Assembly: GCA_934755305.1 (NCBI GenBank)
Contig: CAKVLD010000008.1
Span: 1 to 64,000, forward strand
Length of the DNA: 64,000 bases
Direction: 5' to 3'
Source of the DNA: an uncultured Clostridium sp.
GTDB lineage: Bacteria; Bacillota; Clostridia; Clostridiales; Clostridiaceae
The notes beneath the pieces are model-generated. The model was not told where the DNA came from. It ran no database searches and saw only the letters and a list, made by a program, of their open reading frames with translations. This document shows, in pieces, positions 8,544 through 17,584 of the stretch. Every line of letters starts with the position of its first letter. Position 1 is the stretch's first letter. The position numbers and the translations under genes are program-made.

Positions 8544-8569
8544 CTCCATTTAGTCGTTCTTAGCTCCAT
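8544..8569 (-). promoter_or_regulatory. Tandem direct repeat, likely AraC activator site (ECF promoter)
   Basis: On the minus strand ATGGAGC occurs at 8563-8569 and 8543-8549, 20 bp apart. It is the same spacing and core as the pair at 4615-4640. It lies upstream of possible -10 boxes at 8493-8498 (TATAAT) and 8466-8471 (TATACT), both with weak -35 regions. Confidence 0.5.
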
Positions 8570-8589
8570 CCGGACATTTATTTATTATT

Positions 8590-9678
8590 TTATTGTATAA
8601 AATAATCTAAATTCACTTTACAGTTCATTAATTTTTCTATTAATAAGTCTTCTTTAATTATATCACTAGCATAGAAATACCCTCTTTTTGTATTATCATT
8701 ACATATTAATATAGCTGTGCATGCAGCAATAACTCCTGTTAGCTTGTTCCAATTATCTTCATAATACAAAGACGCCTTTATTCTTAATTTTTCGTTATCT
8801 TTTATCCCTGATGCTTCAATGATATACATAGTATATTCTAAGTTTCCTTCTGAATATTTTTGAGATAATGCCTTAGCAGATTCTCTTTTTTCCTCTTCTG
8901 TTTTATATTGTTCCATCATCTTTATAGTAATAAATTGCATAAGGATATCCTTATTAGGATAAGTATTATAAAAATAAGCATTCTCTATATTAGATCTTGA
9001 AATTCCTCTTATAAATTCATCACTTATTACTGGATATACATCTAACTTTCCAGCAGGAGTTGGTAGTTCATAGCTACTATGAAGGTTATCTTTTATCTTT
9101 TCTAGCTTTCCATCCCTACAATAACACATTCCATAGCCTTGATCTTTTTCTATACTTGATACAATATCATAAGCTGCATTTTCCGAGAACTGTCCACAAC
9201 CTGCAAAAAACTCCTCTAATTTTTCTACATTATCAAAGTATTTATTCGCTACAAAAGGTGGAAAAATTTCTGTTAATCCTGGATATGCTCCTGCTCCAAT
9301 AAGACATAATATATTTTTATCTTCTATATCTTTTGCTTTATTAACTAAGCTATTATATATATCCTTATCACCTGATACATCTATATAATCTTTTCCTAAG
9401 TCTATACATGTATCTGCCACAATATTTAAAACTTTAGCAGAAGGCCCAGCACAATTAATTACTATATCACATTTATTACAAAACTCTTTTAATGCCTTTA
9501 AATTAAATATATCTACTTCAATTATCTTTTCTTTTATTTCATCTCCATATATCTTTTTAGCTTTCTCTATATTTCTACAACCAATTAAAATATCAATATT
9601 ACTTTGTAATAATAAATTTTCTACTGCACCTATTCCAACTAAACCTGTTGCTCCAAGAACTCCTATTACCTTACTCAT
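8590..9678 (-). CDS. Saccharopine-dehydrogenase-like NAD(P)-dependent oxidoreductase
   Basis: A 362-aa protein with an N-terminal Rossmann fold (GATGLVG at residues 8-14, then an IGCRN strand that would contact the NADP phosphate) in the style of the saccharopine dehydrogenase N-terminal domain. It has its own ribosome site (AGGAG before the ATG at 9678) and is the last gene of the biosynthetic unit, 150 bp after the NRPS with the thioesterase. Yersiniabactin needs only one reductase (YbtU), so this is a second, unexplained redox enzyme in the locus. It might reduce a ring imine or supply or modify a precursor. No function is claimed beyond NAD(P)-dependent redox chemistry. Confidence 0.75.
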   Translation of the reverse strand: MSKVIGVLGATGLVGIGAVENLLLQSNIDILIGCRNIEKAKKIYGDEIKEKIIEVDIFNLKALKEFCNKCDIVINCAGPSAKVLNIVADTCIDLGKDYIDVSGDKDIYNSLVNKAKDIEDKNILCLIGAGAYPGLTEIFPPFVANKYFDNVEKLEEFFAGCGQFSENAAYDIVSSIEKDQGYGMCYCRDGKLEKIKDNLHSSYELPTPAGKLDVYPVISDEFIRGISRSNIENAYFYNTYPNKDILMQFITIKMMEQYKTEEEKRESAKALSQKYSEGNLEYTMYIIEASGIKDNEKLRIKASLYYEDNWNKLTGVIAACTAILICNDNTKRGYFYASDIIKEDLLIEKLMNCKVNLDYFIQ

Positions 9679-9743
9679 TATTCTCCTTCTTTCTTTATGA
9701 TTTATAACTTAAAATTTAAAATTAAAGAACAGAATACTATATT

Positions 9744-9820
9744 GGCTTAAGAATATATATTTTTTTGCATCATATATTCTTTTGCATTATATATTTTTTT
9801 ACATTGTTTATTACTAAGCC
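9744..9820. repeat. AT-rich inverted and direct repeats after the second NRPS gene
   Basis: The 150-bp gap between the NRPS stop and the oxidoreductase start contains GGCTTA (9744-9749) and its inverse TAAGCC (9815-9820). Inside lie a GAATATAT/ATATATTC stem and two degenerate copies of a TTTTGCATnATATATT unit. It may form an RNA structure that lowers readthrough into the oxidoreductase gene; no clear terminator T-run is visible. Confidence 0.35.
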
Positions 9821-9828
9821 TTTATATA

Positions 9829-12800
9829 TTAATATATCTGCAATACCTCCCCTAAGATATTTACTACCTTCATGGCATTTTCTTCTTCACCTATACAGTT
9901 AATATGATTTCCTTCAACTTCTATTACTTCAAAATCACCTATACATACCTCTTGCCAAAACTTTAATGCCATGTCTTGAGTTGCAAGTGTTAGCTCTGGT
10001 GTTTCTTTTGCAACTAAATATCTAATATTACCTAAATATATATCTGGTTTAAATCCTGCTGCCTTAAAACTTTGTTTATTTATTTTAAATAAACTTTCTG
10101 CCATTATAGCTGACATTTCTTCCCCTGTTGTTTCTCTAACTAAATTAGCATATACTTCAAAACGTTCCCTCTCTGTTAGATTTGAATACTTACTAAACTC
10201 TTCTGATAATAATTTAAATTCATCATTATCTTTTAAGTTTATTAAAGAATCCTTTGGTACATTTCCATTATTATTTTCTAAAATATAATAAATAGCTTTC
10301 TTAAAATCCTCTTCCTTAAGATTCTTATATACATCTTGAATACCTATATTTAAATTAGGCATAAAAATTGTTTCTAAAGCAAGATCATCTTGTATATCAT
10401 TTGGAACTGGATATGCATCTATTAATGTTAAGTCTATTATCTCTATTCCTTGCTCTATTAACCTTCTTGCAGCTTCTACTGCTATCAACCCTCCTAAAGA
10501 ATAGCCTATTAATTGAACTTTTTCATATCCCATTTCAATTATTTTGTTTGCATAATCATCTGCTAGAGATTCTATAATTTCATCTGTATTCATAGCACAA
10601 TATTTATCTACATCTTTTATTGAAATACCTATTACTGGTCCTAAGTTTTGCTTATCTAAATATTTTAATAAATATTTAAATAAATTCATTGTTCCAAGAC
10701 CTGCATGAAATACAACTCTTAGTGTTCCCTCAGTTCCTCCTCCAAAGTTTGTAAATACTCCTATTGAATCAGATTCATCCTTATTATCTTCCTTAACTTC
10801 TGAATTAACGTTAATTTTTTCATTTAGAAATTCTGTAAGTTTTTCTATAGTAGGATAATTCAATATTTGATGTAACACTTCATCAAAAGTAACTACATCT
10901 TTAGAATTTTCCTCTGAAGCTAATTCTTTTAATTTACCAGCAACTTGAGCCATAACTAATGAGTCAACACCATATTCATAAAGATCTCTGCTTCTAGATA
11001 TATTTTCTATACCTAAAGACTCTTCCCAAAGCTTAGTTACTTTTACTTCTAATTCACTTACTTCTTCTATATTATCTAAATTTTCATCTAATGCTTCTTC
11101 AGGTTTATCTATTTTCCACTTACATATTTCTTTACGATTTACCTTACCATTTTGAGTTAAAGGAATATTATCCACTATTTCTATGTTTAAAGGAATCATG
11201 TATTCTGGTACATACCCTCTTACAAACTCTTTCAATTCTTCCTCTTTTACATTCATTTTATGCGACTTAAATTCTTTAACAAATAACTTCATTCTAAATT
11301 CACTTAATTTATTATTATCTTCTGGTAAAGTAACTATAGGAGAACTTCCTCCATAGTTTTCTAATAATTGTTTCCAAGTCTCTTCTGATATATAGGTAGT
11401 GTCTTTTCTCAAGTCATCTTCTGGTCTAGTCATCATAAATGCTTGAGACATTAATATCCATGGTTCTTCTATAGCAGGCTCTGTAAATAATAATAAGCCT
11501 TCTGGTTTGATTAATTCTTCTATAGATTTAAATGCATTATTTATATACTTAGCATTTTCTAATACCCCAGCTGCTATCACTATATCAAAGCTGTTTGGAA
11601 GTATCCCCTGTTCATAAAAATTATTATTCATATTAAATATCTTATATTTAACACCTTTATAAGATTTAAAAGCTGCTTTAGCATTAGCGATGAAATTATT
11701 AGATACATCAGTAAACAAATATTCTACATTAAAGTCCTTTATTGCTTCTAGCACCTTTTTACTTGTAGCTCCTGTACCAGCTCCAATTTCTAAAATTCTA
11801 AAAGTTTTATTAGGATTTTCACTAACTTTAGATTTTACTATTTCACAAATACATTTATTTAAATAATTTGCTATATTATTATCAAAATATATAGCTTTTA
11901 AAACATCTAATTTACCTTCTGGATATAATAAAGAAACCGGATTTTCCTTTCCGCTTAATAAATCTACTAACTTCTCTGAATTCTCTTTCATATATTCAAT
12001 AAATTTATTAGACCCCATATCTTCTAGCCATAATTCTTCAGCTTTTTCCCATTCCTTATTTATCATTTCTCTTGTAATTTTTATATTACATCTATATTGG
12101 GTAAGTTCATTCTTCTCTATAAGGTTTTCTTTTTCAAGTCTTGATACCCAATAATCCATTAACCATCTATTATTGTCTGCTATGTTATCATTATTTTTTA
12201 TTTCTTCTAATGAATAAGTTCTATCTTCTTTAAATATTCCTATTGATTCTAGAGCAAATAATATAGAGTCCAAGGATGCTTTATCCCTATACTTTATAGC
12301 TTCTTCTATTTGCTTATTAGAAGAGCTACAACCAATTTTATCTGCTTCTTTAGATGCATTAGCTATTATCTTTTCTAATGCTTTCACTTCATCTGTTTCA
12401 TTAAACTTTTCTTTATCTCTTGGTTTTACTACAGCTAATAAACTCTTTTCTCTTTCTTCATCTCTTACAACTACTGCTGCTTCTGCTACTGCATCATGTT
12501 TTAATAATGCTGATTCTATTTCTCCAAGTTCTATCCTATGACCATTCACTTTCACTTGAGTATCTTTACGTCCAAGAAATTCTATTTCACCATTTTCTCT
12601 ATAACATCCATAATCCCCAGTTTTATAAAGTCTTTCATCTTTGTTATGAGGATTTATTAAAAACTGCTCCTTAGTTTTTTCTTCATCTGCAATATAACCT
12701 TCTGCTAATCCCAAACCAGTTATATATAACTCTCCTGGAACAAAAGTAGGGCAATCTCTCATTTTTGAATCTAAAATTTTAAATCCTTGATTTGTTAAAG

Positions 12801-15318
12801 GATAACCATAAGGTATACTATTCCATCCTTCTTTTAATCCCTCATAAATATAATAATTTGACCAAATCGAAGCTTCTGTAGCTCCTCCTAAACTTACTAC
12901 TTTTATTGTGTTAATCATATTTATTAATTTATCTGGTAAATTTAATGGTATCCAGTCCCCTGAAAGAAGAGCTAATCTTAAGTTTAAATTTTCCTCTTCT
13001 TTTTCACACTCTAAATAACTTACTAACATTTGCATTAAAGCAGGTACTGAATTCCATAGAGTTATATTATATTTTTGAATTAATTCTACCCAATGACTTG
13101 GATTTGTAAACTCATCTATATCTGGATAAACTACTGTACCACCTACAGATAATAAACCAAATATATCATAAACTGATAAATCAAAATGTAATTGTGATAA
13201 ACCTAAAATGCTGTCATTAGAATTTACGTTAAATTTCTTATTTATATCATTTATAGTGTTTGCTGCTCCTATATGTGTAATAACAACTCCCTTTGGAACT
13301 CCAGTAGAACCTGAAGTATAAATTATATAAGCTGGATCTTTTAAATTTCCTTTTACAATTTCTGTATTCCACTTTCTTGACTTTAATCCTTTAGTTTCAA
13401 TTACACAAGCTTTACTTTCTATATCTAAAGTTTTTTTAGATTGCACTAAAACAAAATTTATATTTCCTTGTTCAAGTATAGTTACTATTCTTCCCTTTGG
13501 CTGTTTAATATCTATTGGTACATAAACTGCTCCTATAGATAATACTCCTAAAACTGCTTCAACTTGAGAAATAGATTTATTCATTATTATTCCTACTTTA
13601 TCCTTAGGTTTACATCCATTTTTTACAAGTTCATCTGCAATTGAAGCTGCTCTTTCTGCTAATTCTTTATATGTGATTTCTTTATCTTTATCTACTACCG
13701 CTATCTTTTCTGGTGATAACTGTACTTGCTTTAAAATCATTTCATGTAAAGTTAATTCTGGTATATCTCCTTTAGTATCATTTACAGTTAATCTTTCTTC
13801 AAGCTGCCACTTAGGTATAGATATAATCTCTTCCCTTTTCCATACATCATCATTATTAACTAAATCATACATTAATCCTTTAAAGGAATTAAACATGTCT
13901 TGTACTACTTTGTCATTAAATACACCTTTACGAATATCCCAGTTTATTCTCAAACCATTTTCACTATCCATAGTCTGACAATCAATAAAAACTTGAGGAG
14001 TTTGACTTATACCATATCCACTAATTTTACCTTTTAAATTTTTATTTTGTACTAGACCAATAGCACTTGTAAATACTATAGGCATTAAAACAGCATCTTT
14101 ACCTCTTTTACGTGTAATTTCTCTTAATACTTCAACTCCTGAAAAAGTTCTATGATCTAAATCCTTAAATAATTGCTTTTGTACCTCTTCTGATTGTACT
14201 TCAAAAGATTTTTCCTTTTCTAAATCTACTTCCAAAAGATTTACAGAAGTAAAATCTCCAACTATATCATTAACTTGTGGATCTAAAGGAAGTCTATTTA
14301 ATAAAGTTAAATTTAAAGAAAATTTCTTATTAGTACTCCATTTTCCTATACATGATGCAAAGGCAGTCATTACTACTGCAGTTGGAGTTAATCCCTTTTC
14401 TAATGCTTTTTTCTTTAATATATTCCACTCTTCATTATTTAATATAAAGTACTTTCTCATAAATTCATTTACTACTTCTTTTTTTGCCTTTATAGGAAGT
14501 TCAGGAGCAGAAGGGATTTCATCTATTCTATTCATCCAATACTCTTTATCTTCTAGGTACTTAGCTTCATTTTTTAATTCTTTTTCCTTAGCTAAATAAT
14601 CTTTAAAATTAAATTTTAATTTCGGAAGATCAGCTTGTTCATTTTCATATAAAGTATCAAATTCCTTTAATAAAATCCATATACTAGCCCAATCTGCCAC
14701 TAAAAATTCTATAGAAATATGCATTATTGATGCTTCTTTTGTTTTTGTTATAGCTATATCGTACATAGGCCATTTAGTAGTATCATATTTACGATTACCC
14801 ATATCTTTACGTATTAGATTTAATTCTTCCTCTGGATTTTTATTACTTAAGTTTTTATATTTTATATTAAAATGAGGAACTTCTTTTAAGAACCTTTGAG
14901 TACCATCATCATTTATAATTACTCTAAGCATATCATGACGTTTTATTAACTTATTCCATACTCTTTCTGAAATTTCCAAATCTAAATCTTTATAATTTAC
15001 TTCCAAATATATATGACAAGCTACACCACCGTAATCAAAGTAATCTCTACGTCCTAATAAATAAGCTGATTGAATATCAGTAAGTTTAAAATTTTCATAT
15101 TTATCACTTGTATTTATTAATTCCTTTAATTTATTTTCTTCTTTTAAAAAAGCAATTATATTTTCTTTATTAGCCTTTAATATTTCAAAATCTTTTTTCT
15201 CTAAAGTGCCTTTTTCAGCTTTATAACTAAGCTTTTCACCTTCTGTCCACAATTCTACCCCTCTAGCTTTAAAGTTATTAATTATTTCTATAATATTTTT
15301 CTCCCAATCCTTTATCAT
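9829..15318 (-). CDS. Nonribosomal peptide synthetase: docking-Cy-A(MT)-PCP-TE, cysteine-specific, terminal module
   Basis: 1829 aa. Residues 1-60 resemble a TubC-type docking domain. A heterocyclisation domain follows (about 75-510; EFLVADWAS near 205, where the first acidic residue of DxxxxDxxS is Glu). The adenylation domain (core YTSGSTG near 670) carries pocket residues D-L-Y-N-L-S-L-I-W plus the A10 lysine, the cysteine code. A methyltransferase is inserted before the end of the A domain, with an intact SAM motif LEIGAGTGAT near 1178. A carrier protein (YGVDSLVM, Ser near 1452) and a thioesterase (GYSLGG near 1605) complete it. It should add, cyclise and probably C-methylate the last cysteine and release the product. 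The ribosome site is AAAGGAG; the gap to the preceding gene is 13 bp. Confidence 0.93.
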   Translation of the reverse strand: MIKDWEKNIIEIINNFKARGVELWTEGEKLSYKAEKGTLEKKDFEILKANKENIIAFLKEENKLKELINTSDKYENFKLTDIQSAYLLGRRDYFDYGGVACHIYLEVNYKDLDLEISERVWNKLIKRHDMLRVIINDDGTQRFLKEVPHFNIKYKNLSNKNPEEELNLIRKDMGNRKYDTTKWPMYDIAITKTKEASIMHISIEFLVADWASIWILLKEFDTLYENEQADLPKLKFNFKDYLAKEKELKNEAKYLEDKEYWMNRIDEIPSAPELPIKAKKEVVNEFMRKYFILNNEEWNILKKKALEKGLTPTAVVMTAFASCIGKWSTNKKFSLNLTLLNRLPLDPQVNDIVGDFTSVNLLEVDLEKEKSFEVQSEEVQKQLFKDLDHRTFSGVEVLREITRKRGKDAVLMPIVFTSAIGLVQNKNLKGKISGYGISQTPQVFIDCQTMDSENGLRINWDIRKGVFNDKVVQDMFNSFKGLMYDLVNNDDVWKREEIISIPKWQLEERLTVNDTKGDIPELTLHEMILKQVQLSPEKIAVVDKDKEITYKELAERAASIADELVKNGCKPKDKVGIIMNKSISQVEAVLGVLSIGAVYVPIDIKQPKGRIVTILEQGNINFVLVQSKKTLDIESKACVIETKGLKSRKWNTEIVKGNLKDPAYIIYTSGSTGVPKGVVITHIGAANTINDINKKFNVNSNDSILGLSQLHFDLSVYDIFGLLSVGGTVVYPDIDEFTNPSHWVELIQKYNITLWNSVPALMQMLVSYLECEKEEENLNLRLALLSGDWIPLNLPDKLINMINTIKVVSLGGATEASIWSNYYIYEGLKEGWNSIPYGYPLTNQGFKILDSKMRDCPTFVPGELYITGLGLAEGYIADEEKTKEQFLINPHNKDERLYKTGDYGCYRENGEIEFLGRKDTQVKVNGHRIELGEIESALLKHDAVAEAAVVVRDEEREKSLLAVVKPRDKEKFNETDEVKALEKIIANASKEADKIGCSSSNKQIEEAIKYRDKASLDSILFALESIGIFKEDRTYSLEEIKNNDNIADNNRWLMDYWVSRLEKENLIEKNELTQYRCNIKITREMINKEWEKAEELWLEDMGSNKFIEYMKENSEKLVDLLSGKENPVSLLYPEGKLDVLKAIYFDNNIANYLNKCICEIVKSKVSENPNKTFRILEIGAGTGATSKKVLEAIKDFNVEYLFTDVSNNFIANAKAAFKSYKGVKYKIFNMNNNFYEQGILPNSFDIVIAAGVLENAKYINNAFKSIEELIKPEGLLLFTEPAIEEPWILMSQAFMMTRPEDDLRKDTTYISEETWKQLLENYGGSSPIVTLPEDNNKLSEFRMKLFVKEFKSHKMNVKEEELKEFVRGYVPEYMIPLNIEIVDNIPLTQNGKVNRKEICKWKIDKPEEALDENLDNIEEVSELEVKVTKLWEESLGIENISRSRDLYEYGVDSLVMAQVAGKLKELASEENSKDVVTFDEVLHQILNYPTIEKLTEFLNEKINVNSEVKEDNKDESDSIGVFTNFGGGTEGTLRVVFHAGLGTMNLFKYLLKYLDKQNLGPVIGISIKDVDKYCAMNTDEIIESLADDYANKIIEMGYEKVQLIGYSLGGLIAVEAARRLIEQGIEIIDLTLIDAYPVPNDIQDDLALETIFMPNLNIGIQDVYKNLKEEDFKKAIYYILENNNGNVPKDSLINLKDNDEFKLLSEEFSKYSNLTERERFEVYANLVRETTGEEMSAIMAESLFKINKQSFKAAGFKPDIYLGNIRYLVAKETPELTLATQDMALKFWQEVCIGDFEVIEVEGNHINCIGEEENAMKVVNILGEVLQIY

Positions 15319-15331
15319 GCCACATACTCCT

Positions 15332-17521
15332 TTAATTTTTTCTAACTATAAACAACTTTTGCCCTAATGAATCTAAAGGATGTCCTTTATCTGGAGTTAT
15401 ATATATATCATTTAAGTTACTATTTTTAAATACATCGATCCATTGTTCTAAGGTCATAAAAGTAGACTCTGTATTTTTTCTATCATCAGCAGCTTCATCC
15501 ATCATAAAAGCTTGAGATACTAACATTGTTGCTGCTTCCCCTGTAGCTTCTGTTATTAGCATTTCTCCATTATGTCTTAACAAATCTTTTAATTCTCCTA
15601 TAACTTTATCTATATCGTTGACATTATTTAATACACCAGCAGCTACAATAATATCTACACTTTCCTTTTCTAATCCCTGAGCTACTAAATTATCATCAAG
15701 ATCTATTTTTTCAAATTTCATCCATGGGTATTTCTTATATTCTTCCTTAGCATTAGATAAGAAAAACTGTGAAATATCTGTGAATAAATATTCTATGTTA
15801 TTATTTTTATTTGAAATTTTATTTAATTCTTTAATTATCTTCTTAGTTGTAGAACCTGTACCTGCTCCAATCTCTAATACTCTTAAGGTAACATCTCTTC
15901 CTCTAAGTCTTTTTATTATTTCCTCTGATACTGATTTATTTAAAAATCTTGCAATAGTAGTATCTGAATATAAAGCATTTGCTATATCCATTTTACCTTC
16001 TGGAAATAAAATAAAAGCTGCCTTCTTTTCATTATTCATTAGACTTGAAAGATTTTGTACATTTTTAATAAAATACTCCATAGCTAAACTACTTCCAAGA
16101 TACCTATTCCATTTTTCCTTTGCACATTCCCAGCTATACTGTAATTCTTCATCTGAAATAACATTGCTATTTAATAAATATCCATCAAGCTCTTTTACTA
16201 GATAATTATTTTCAGTAAGCATCTTTAACCATCGTCTTATAACATGATAATGATCTTTCTTAAGGTCTAAATTTCTTAATATATAGCCTTCTGAATAATT
16301 TACATCTTTCTTATTTAAAACTCCTTGTTTCTGCATTATATTAAGCATGGCAAAATGGGAAGCTTTATTAAGCTCATACATTGCTATATCTATTTTTGCT
16401 TTACTTATATTATCTAGGAAATAGTCTTCAGTTAATAGAGATTGCTTTAATACATTTACTGATACATATTTGTGATAATTATTTTTACATATCATTGGAT
16501 AACCTAGCGAATTCATAAGCTCATGCCACTTTTCTGAACATATCAACTCTTGTTGTGATCTTTTTATAATTTCACTATTTTTTATATTTCCTTTAATTAC
16601 ATCTTTTAGATATAATAAATCTTCTGAAATAGCCCTTGGCCATACTTTAGTAAGTATATCCCTATAATTTTCATATTTTCTATCAGATAAAATTTCTGTA
16701 CTATTGTCTAATAAATATTCAGGTGCATCCTTCAAAAAGGCACTAGGCACCAAATCATTTTTAGGTATGTGAAGACGTGGATTCCATATAACTGGACCAT
16801 GGGAATCTGTTAATGTCAAACTTCCCCCTTCAAAACCTGCTGTTATTTTATGAAATAAATGCAGATAGTTATCTGAGTCTTTTTCATCTGCTTCATTATG
16901 TGCCTTTATTAGAACTGGTACTTCCCCTATATTAGCTGCATATACTTGAAAAGGGCCTACACCTTTTAAAACATTTGTTGTTTTCCAAGGTCTAATGGTT
17001 GCAAATAATTTTGATAATATGTGTATAAGGGGAAATGATACTTGAGTTGCACAATCAACATTTAAATATAGTAACTTTTGATTTTTATTAGCTAAAGTTT
17101 TTGTACAACTTATAAATTCCTTTACTGAGGGAAGATTTGCATATAAGTCTCCAACCATAAAATTAACTTTATTCTTCTTAGCTGTCTTTAAACATAATGC
17201 AATATCCTTACTATGAATAGGCTGTTCTGTTATAACATTAATTCCCTTTTCCAATAATTTAATTGTTAAATCTGTACCTATTCCCCCCATAACTCCTGTT
17301 CTTACTACAACACAAGCTATATCAATATCTTTTGTAATTTCTTCAACATCAGTAAATAATCTTATTCCATAATAATCTGAACATTTTTTTGAACGCTCGC
17401 TTCCCCTAGCCAGCATTCCTACTATTTCAAATTCATTTTCCAACATTTTTAAAGCTTCTAGATAAAACTGTCCAAATCTCGATCCACATACTAGAACCTT
17501 TAGTTTTCTTTTTTCATTCAT
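15332..17521 (-). CDS. Fusion of thiazolinyl imide reductase (YbtU/PchG-like) and SAM methyltransferase
   Basis: 729 aa in two parts. Residues 1 to about 355 are a Gfo/Idh/MocA-type reductase of the YbtU/Irp3/PchG family, starting with the nucleotide-binding VLVCGSRFGQFY and containing the QVSFPLIH and GVGPFQVY stretches. Residues 360-729 match the methyltransferase domains inserted in PchF/HMWP-type adenylation domains, with SAM motif LEIGAGTGSTTKK near 552 and the same helical N-terminal cap seen in the adjacent NRPS insert. In pyochelin assembly the reductase makes a thiazolidine whose nitrogen is then methylated, so one chain could do both steps. The start ATG follows GGAGG. It lies between the two NRPS genes. 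Confidence 0.88.
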   Translation of the reverse strand: MNEKRKLKVLVCGSRFGQFYLEALKMLENEFEIVGMLARGSERSKKCSDYYGIRLFTDVEEITKDIDIACVVVRTGVMGGIGTDLTIKLLEKGINVITEQPIHSKDIALCLKTAKKNKVNFMVGDLYANLPSVKEFISCTKTLANKNQKLLYLNVDCATQVSFPLIHILSKLFATIRPWKTTNVLKGVGPFQVYAANIGEVPVLIKAHNEADEKDSDNYLHLFHKITAGFEGGSLTLTDSHGPVIWNPRLHIPKNDLVPSAFLKDAPEYLLDNSTEILSDRKYENYRDILTKVWPRAISEDLLYLKDVIKGNIKNSEIIKRSQQELICSEKWHELMNSLGYPMICKNNYHKYVSVNVLKQSLLTEDYFLDNISKAKIDIAMYELNKASHFAMLNIMQKQGVLNKKDVNYSEGYILRNLDLKKDHYHVIRRWLKMLTENNYLVKELDGYLLNSNVISDEELQYSWECAKEKWNRYLGSSLAMEYFIKNVQNLSSLMNNEKKAAFILFPEGKMDIANALYSDTTIARFLNKSVSEEIIKRLRGRDVTLRVLEIGAGTGSTTKKIIKELNKISNKNNNIEYLFTDISQFFLSNAKEEYKKYPWMKFEKIDLDDNLVAQGLEKESVDIIVAAGVLNNVNDIDKVIGELKDLLRHNGEMLITEATGEAATMLVSQAFMMDEAADDRKNTESTFMTLEQWIDVFKNSNLNDIYITPDKGHPLDSLGQKLFIVRKN

Positions 17522-17541
17522 CCTTACCTCCAGTTATATTT

Positions 17542-17575
17542 AGAGGTTATACCTAACTTTTTTGATATAACCTCT
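17542..17575. other. Hairpin in the gap between the first NRPS gene and the reductase fusion gene
   Basis: Arms AGAGGTTATA (17542-17551) and TATAACCTCT (17566-17575) form a 10-bp perfect stem with a 14-nt loop just after the NRPS stop codon. On the transcribed (minus) strand no T-run follows, so it is more likely an RNA stability or processing element than a terminator. Confidence 0.5.
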
Positions 17576-17584
17576 TTTTACTAC

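Noticed and set aside
8584..8606. Hairpin over the oxidoreductase stop codon considered as terminator
   Set aside because: The stem is only A/T and no T-run follows on the transcribed strand.
12420..12674. Leucine-rich plus-strand frame inside the NRPS
   Set aside because: Antisense shadow of AT-rich coding sequence; leucine runs come from complementing Glu/Lys codons.
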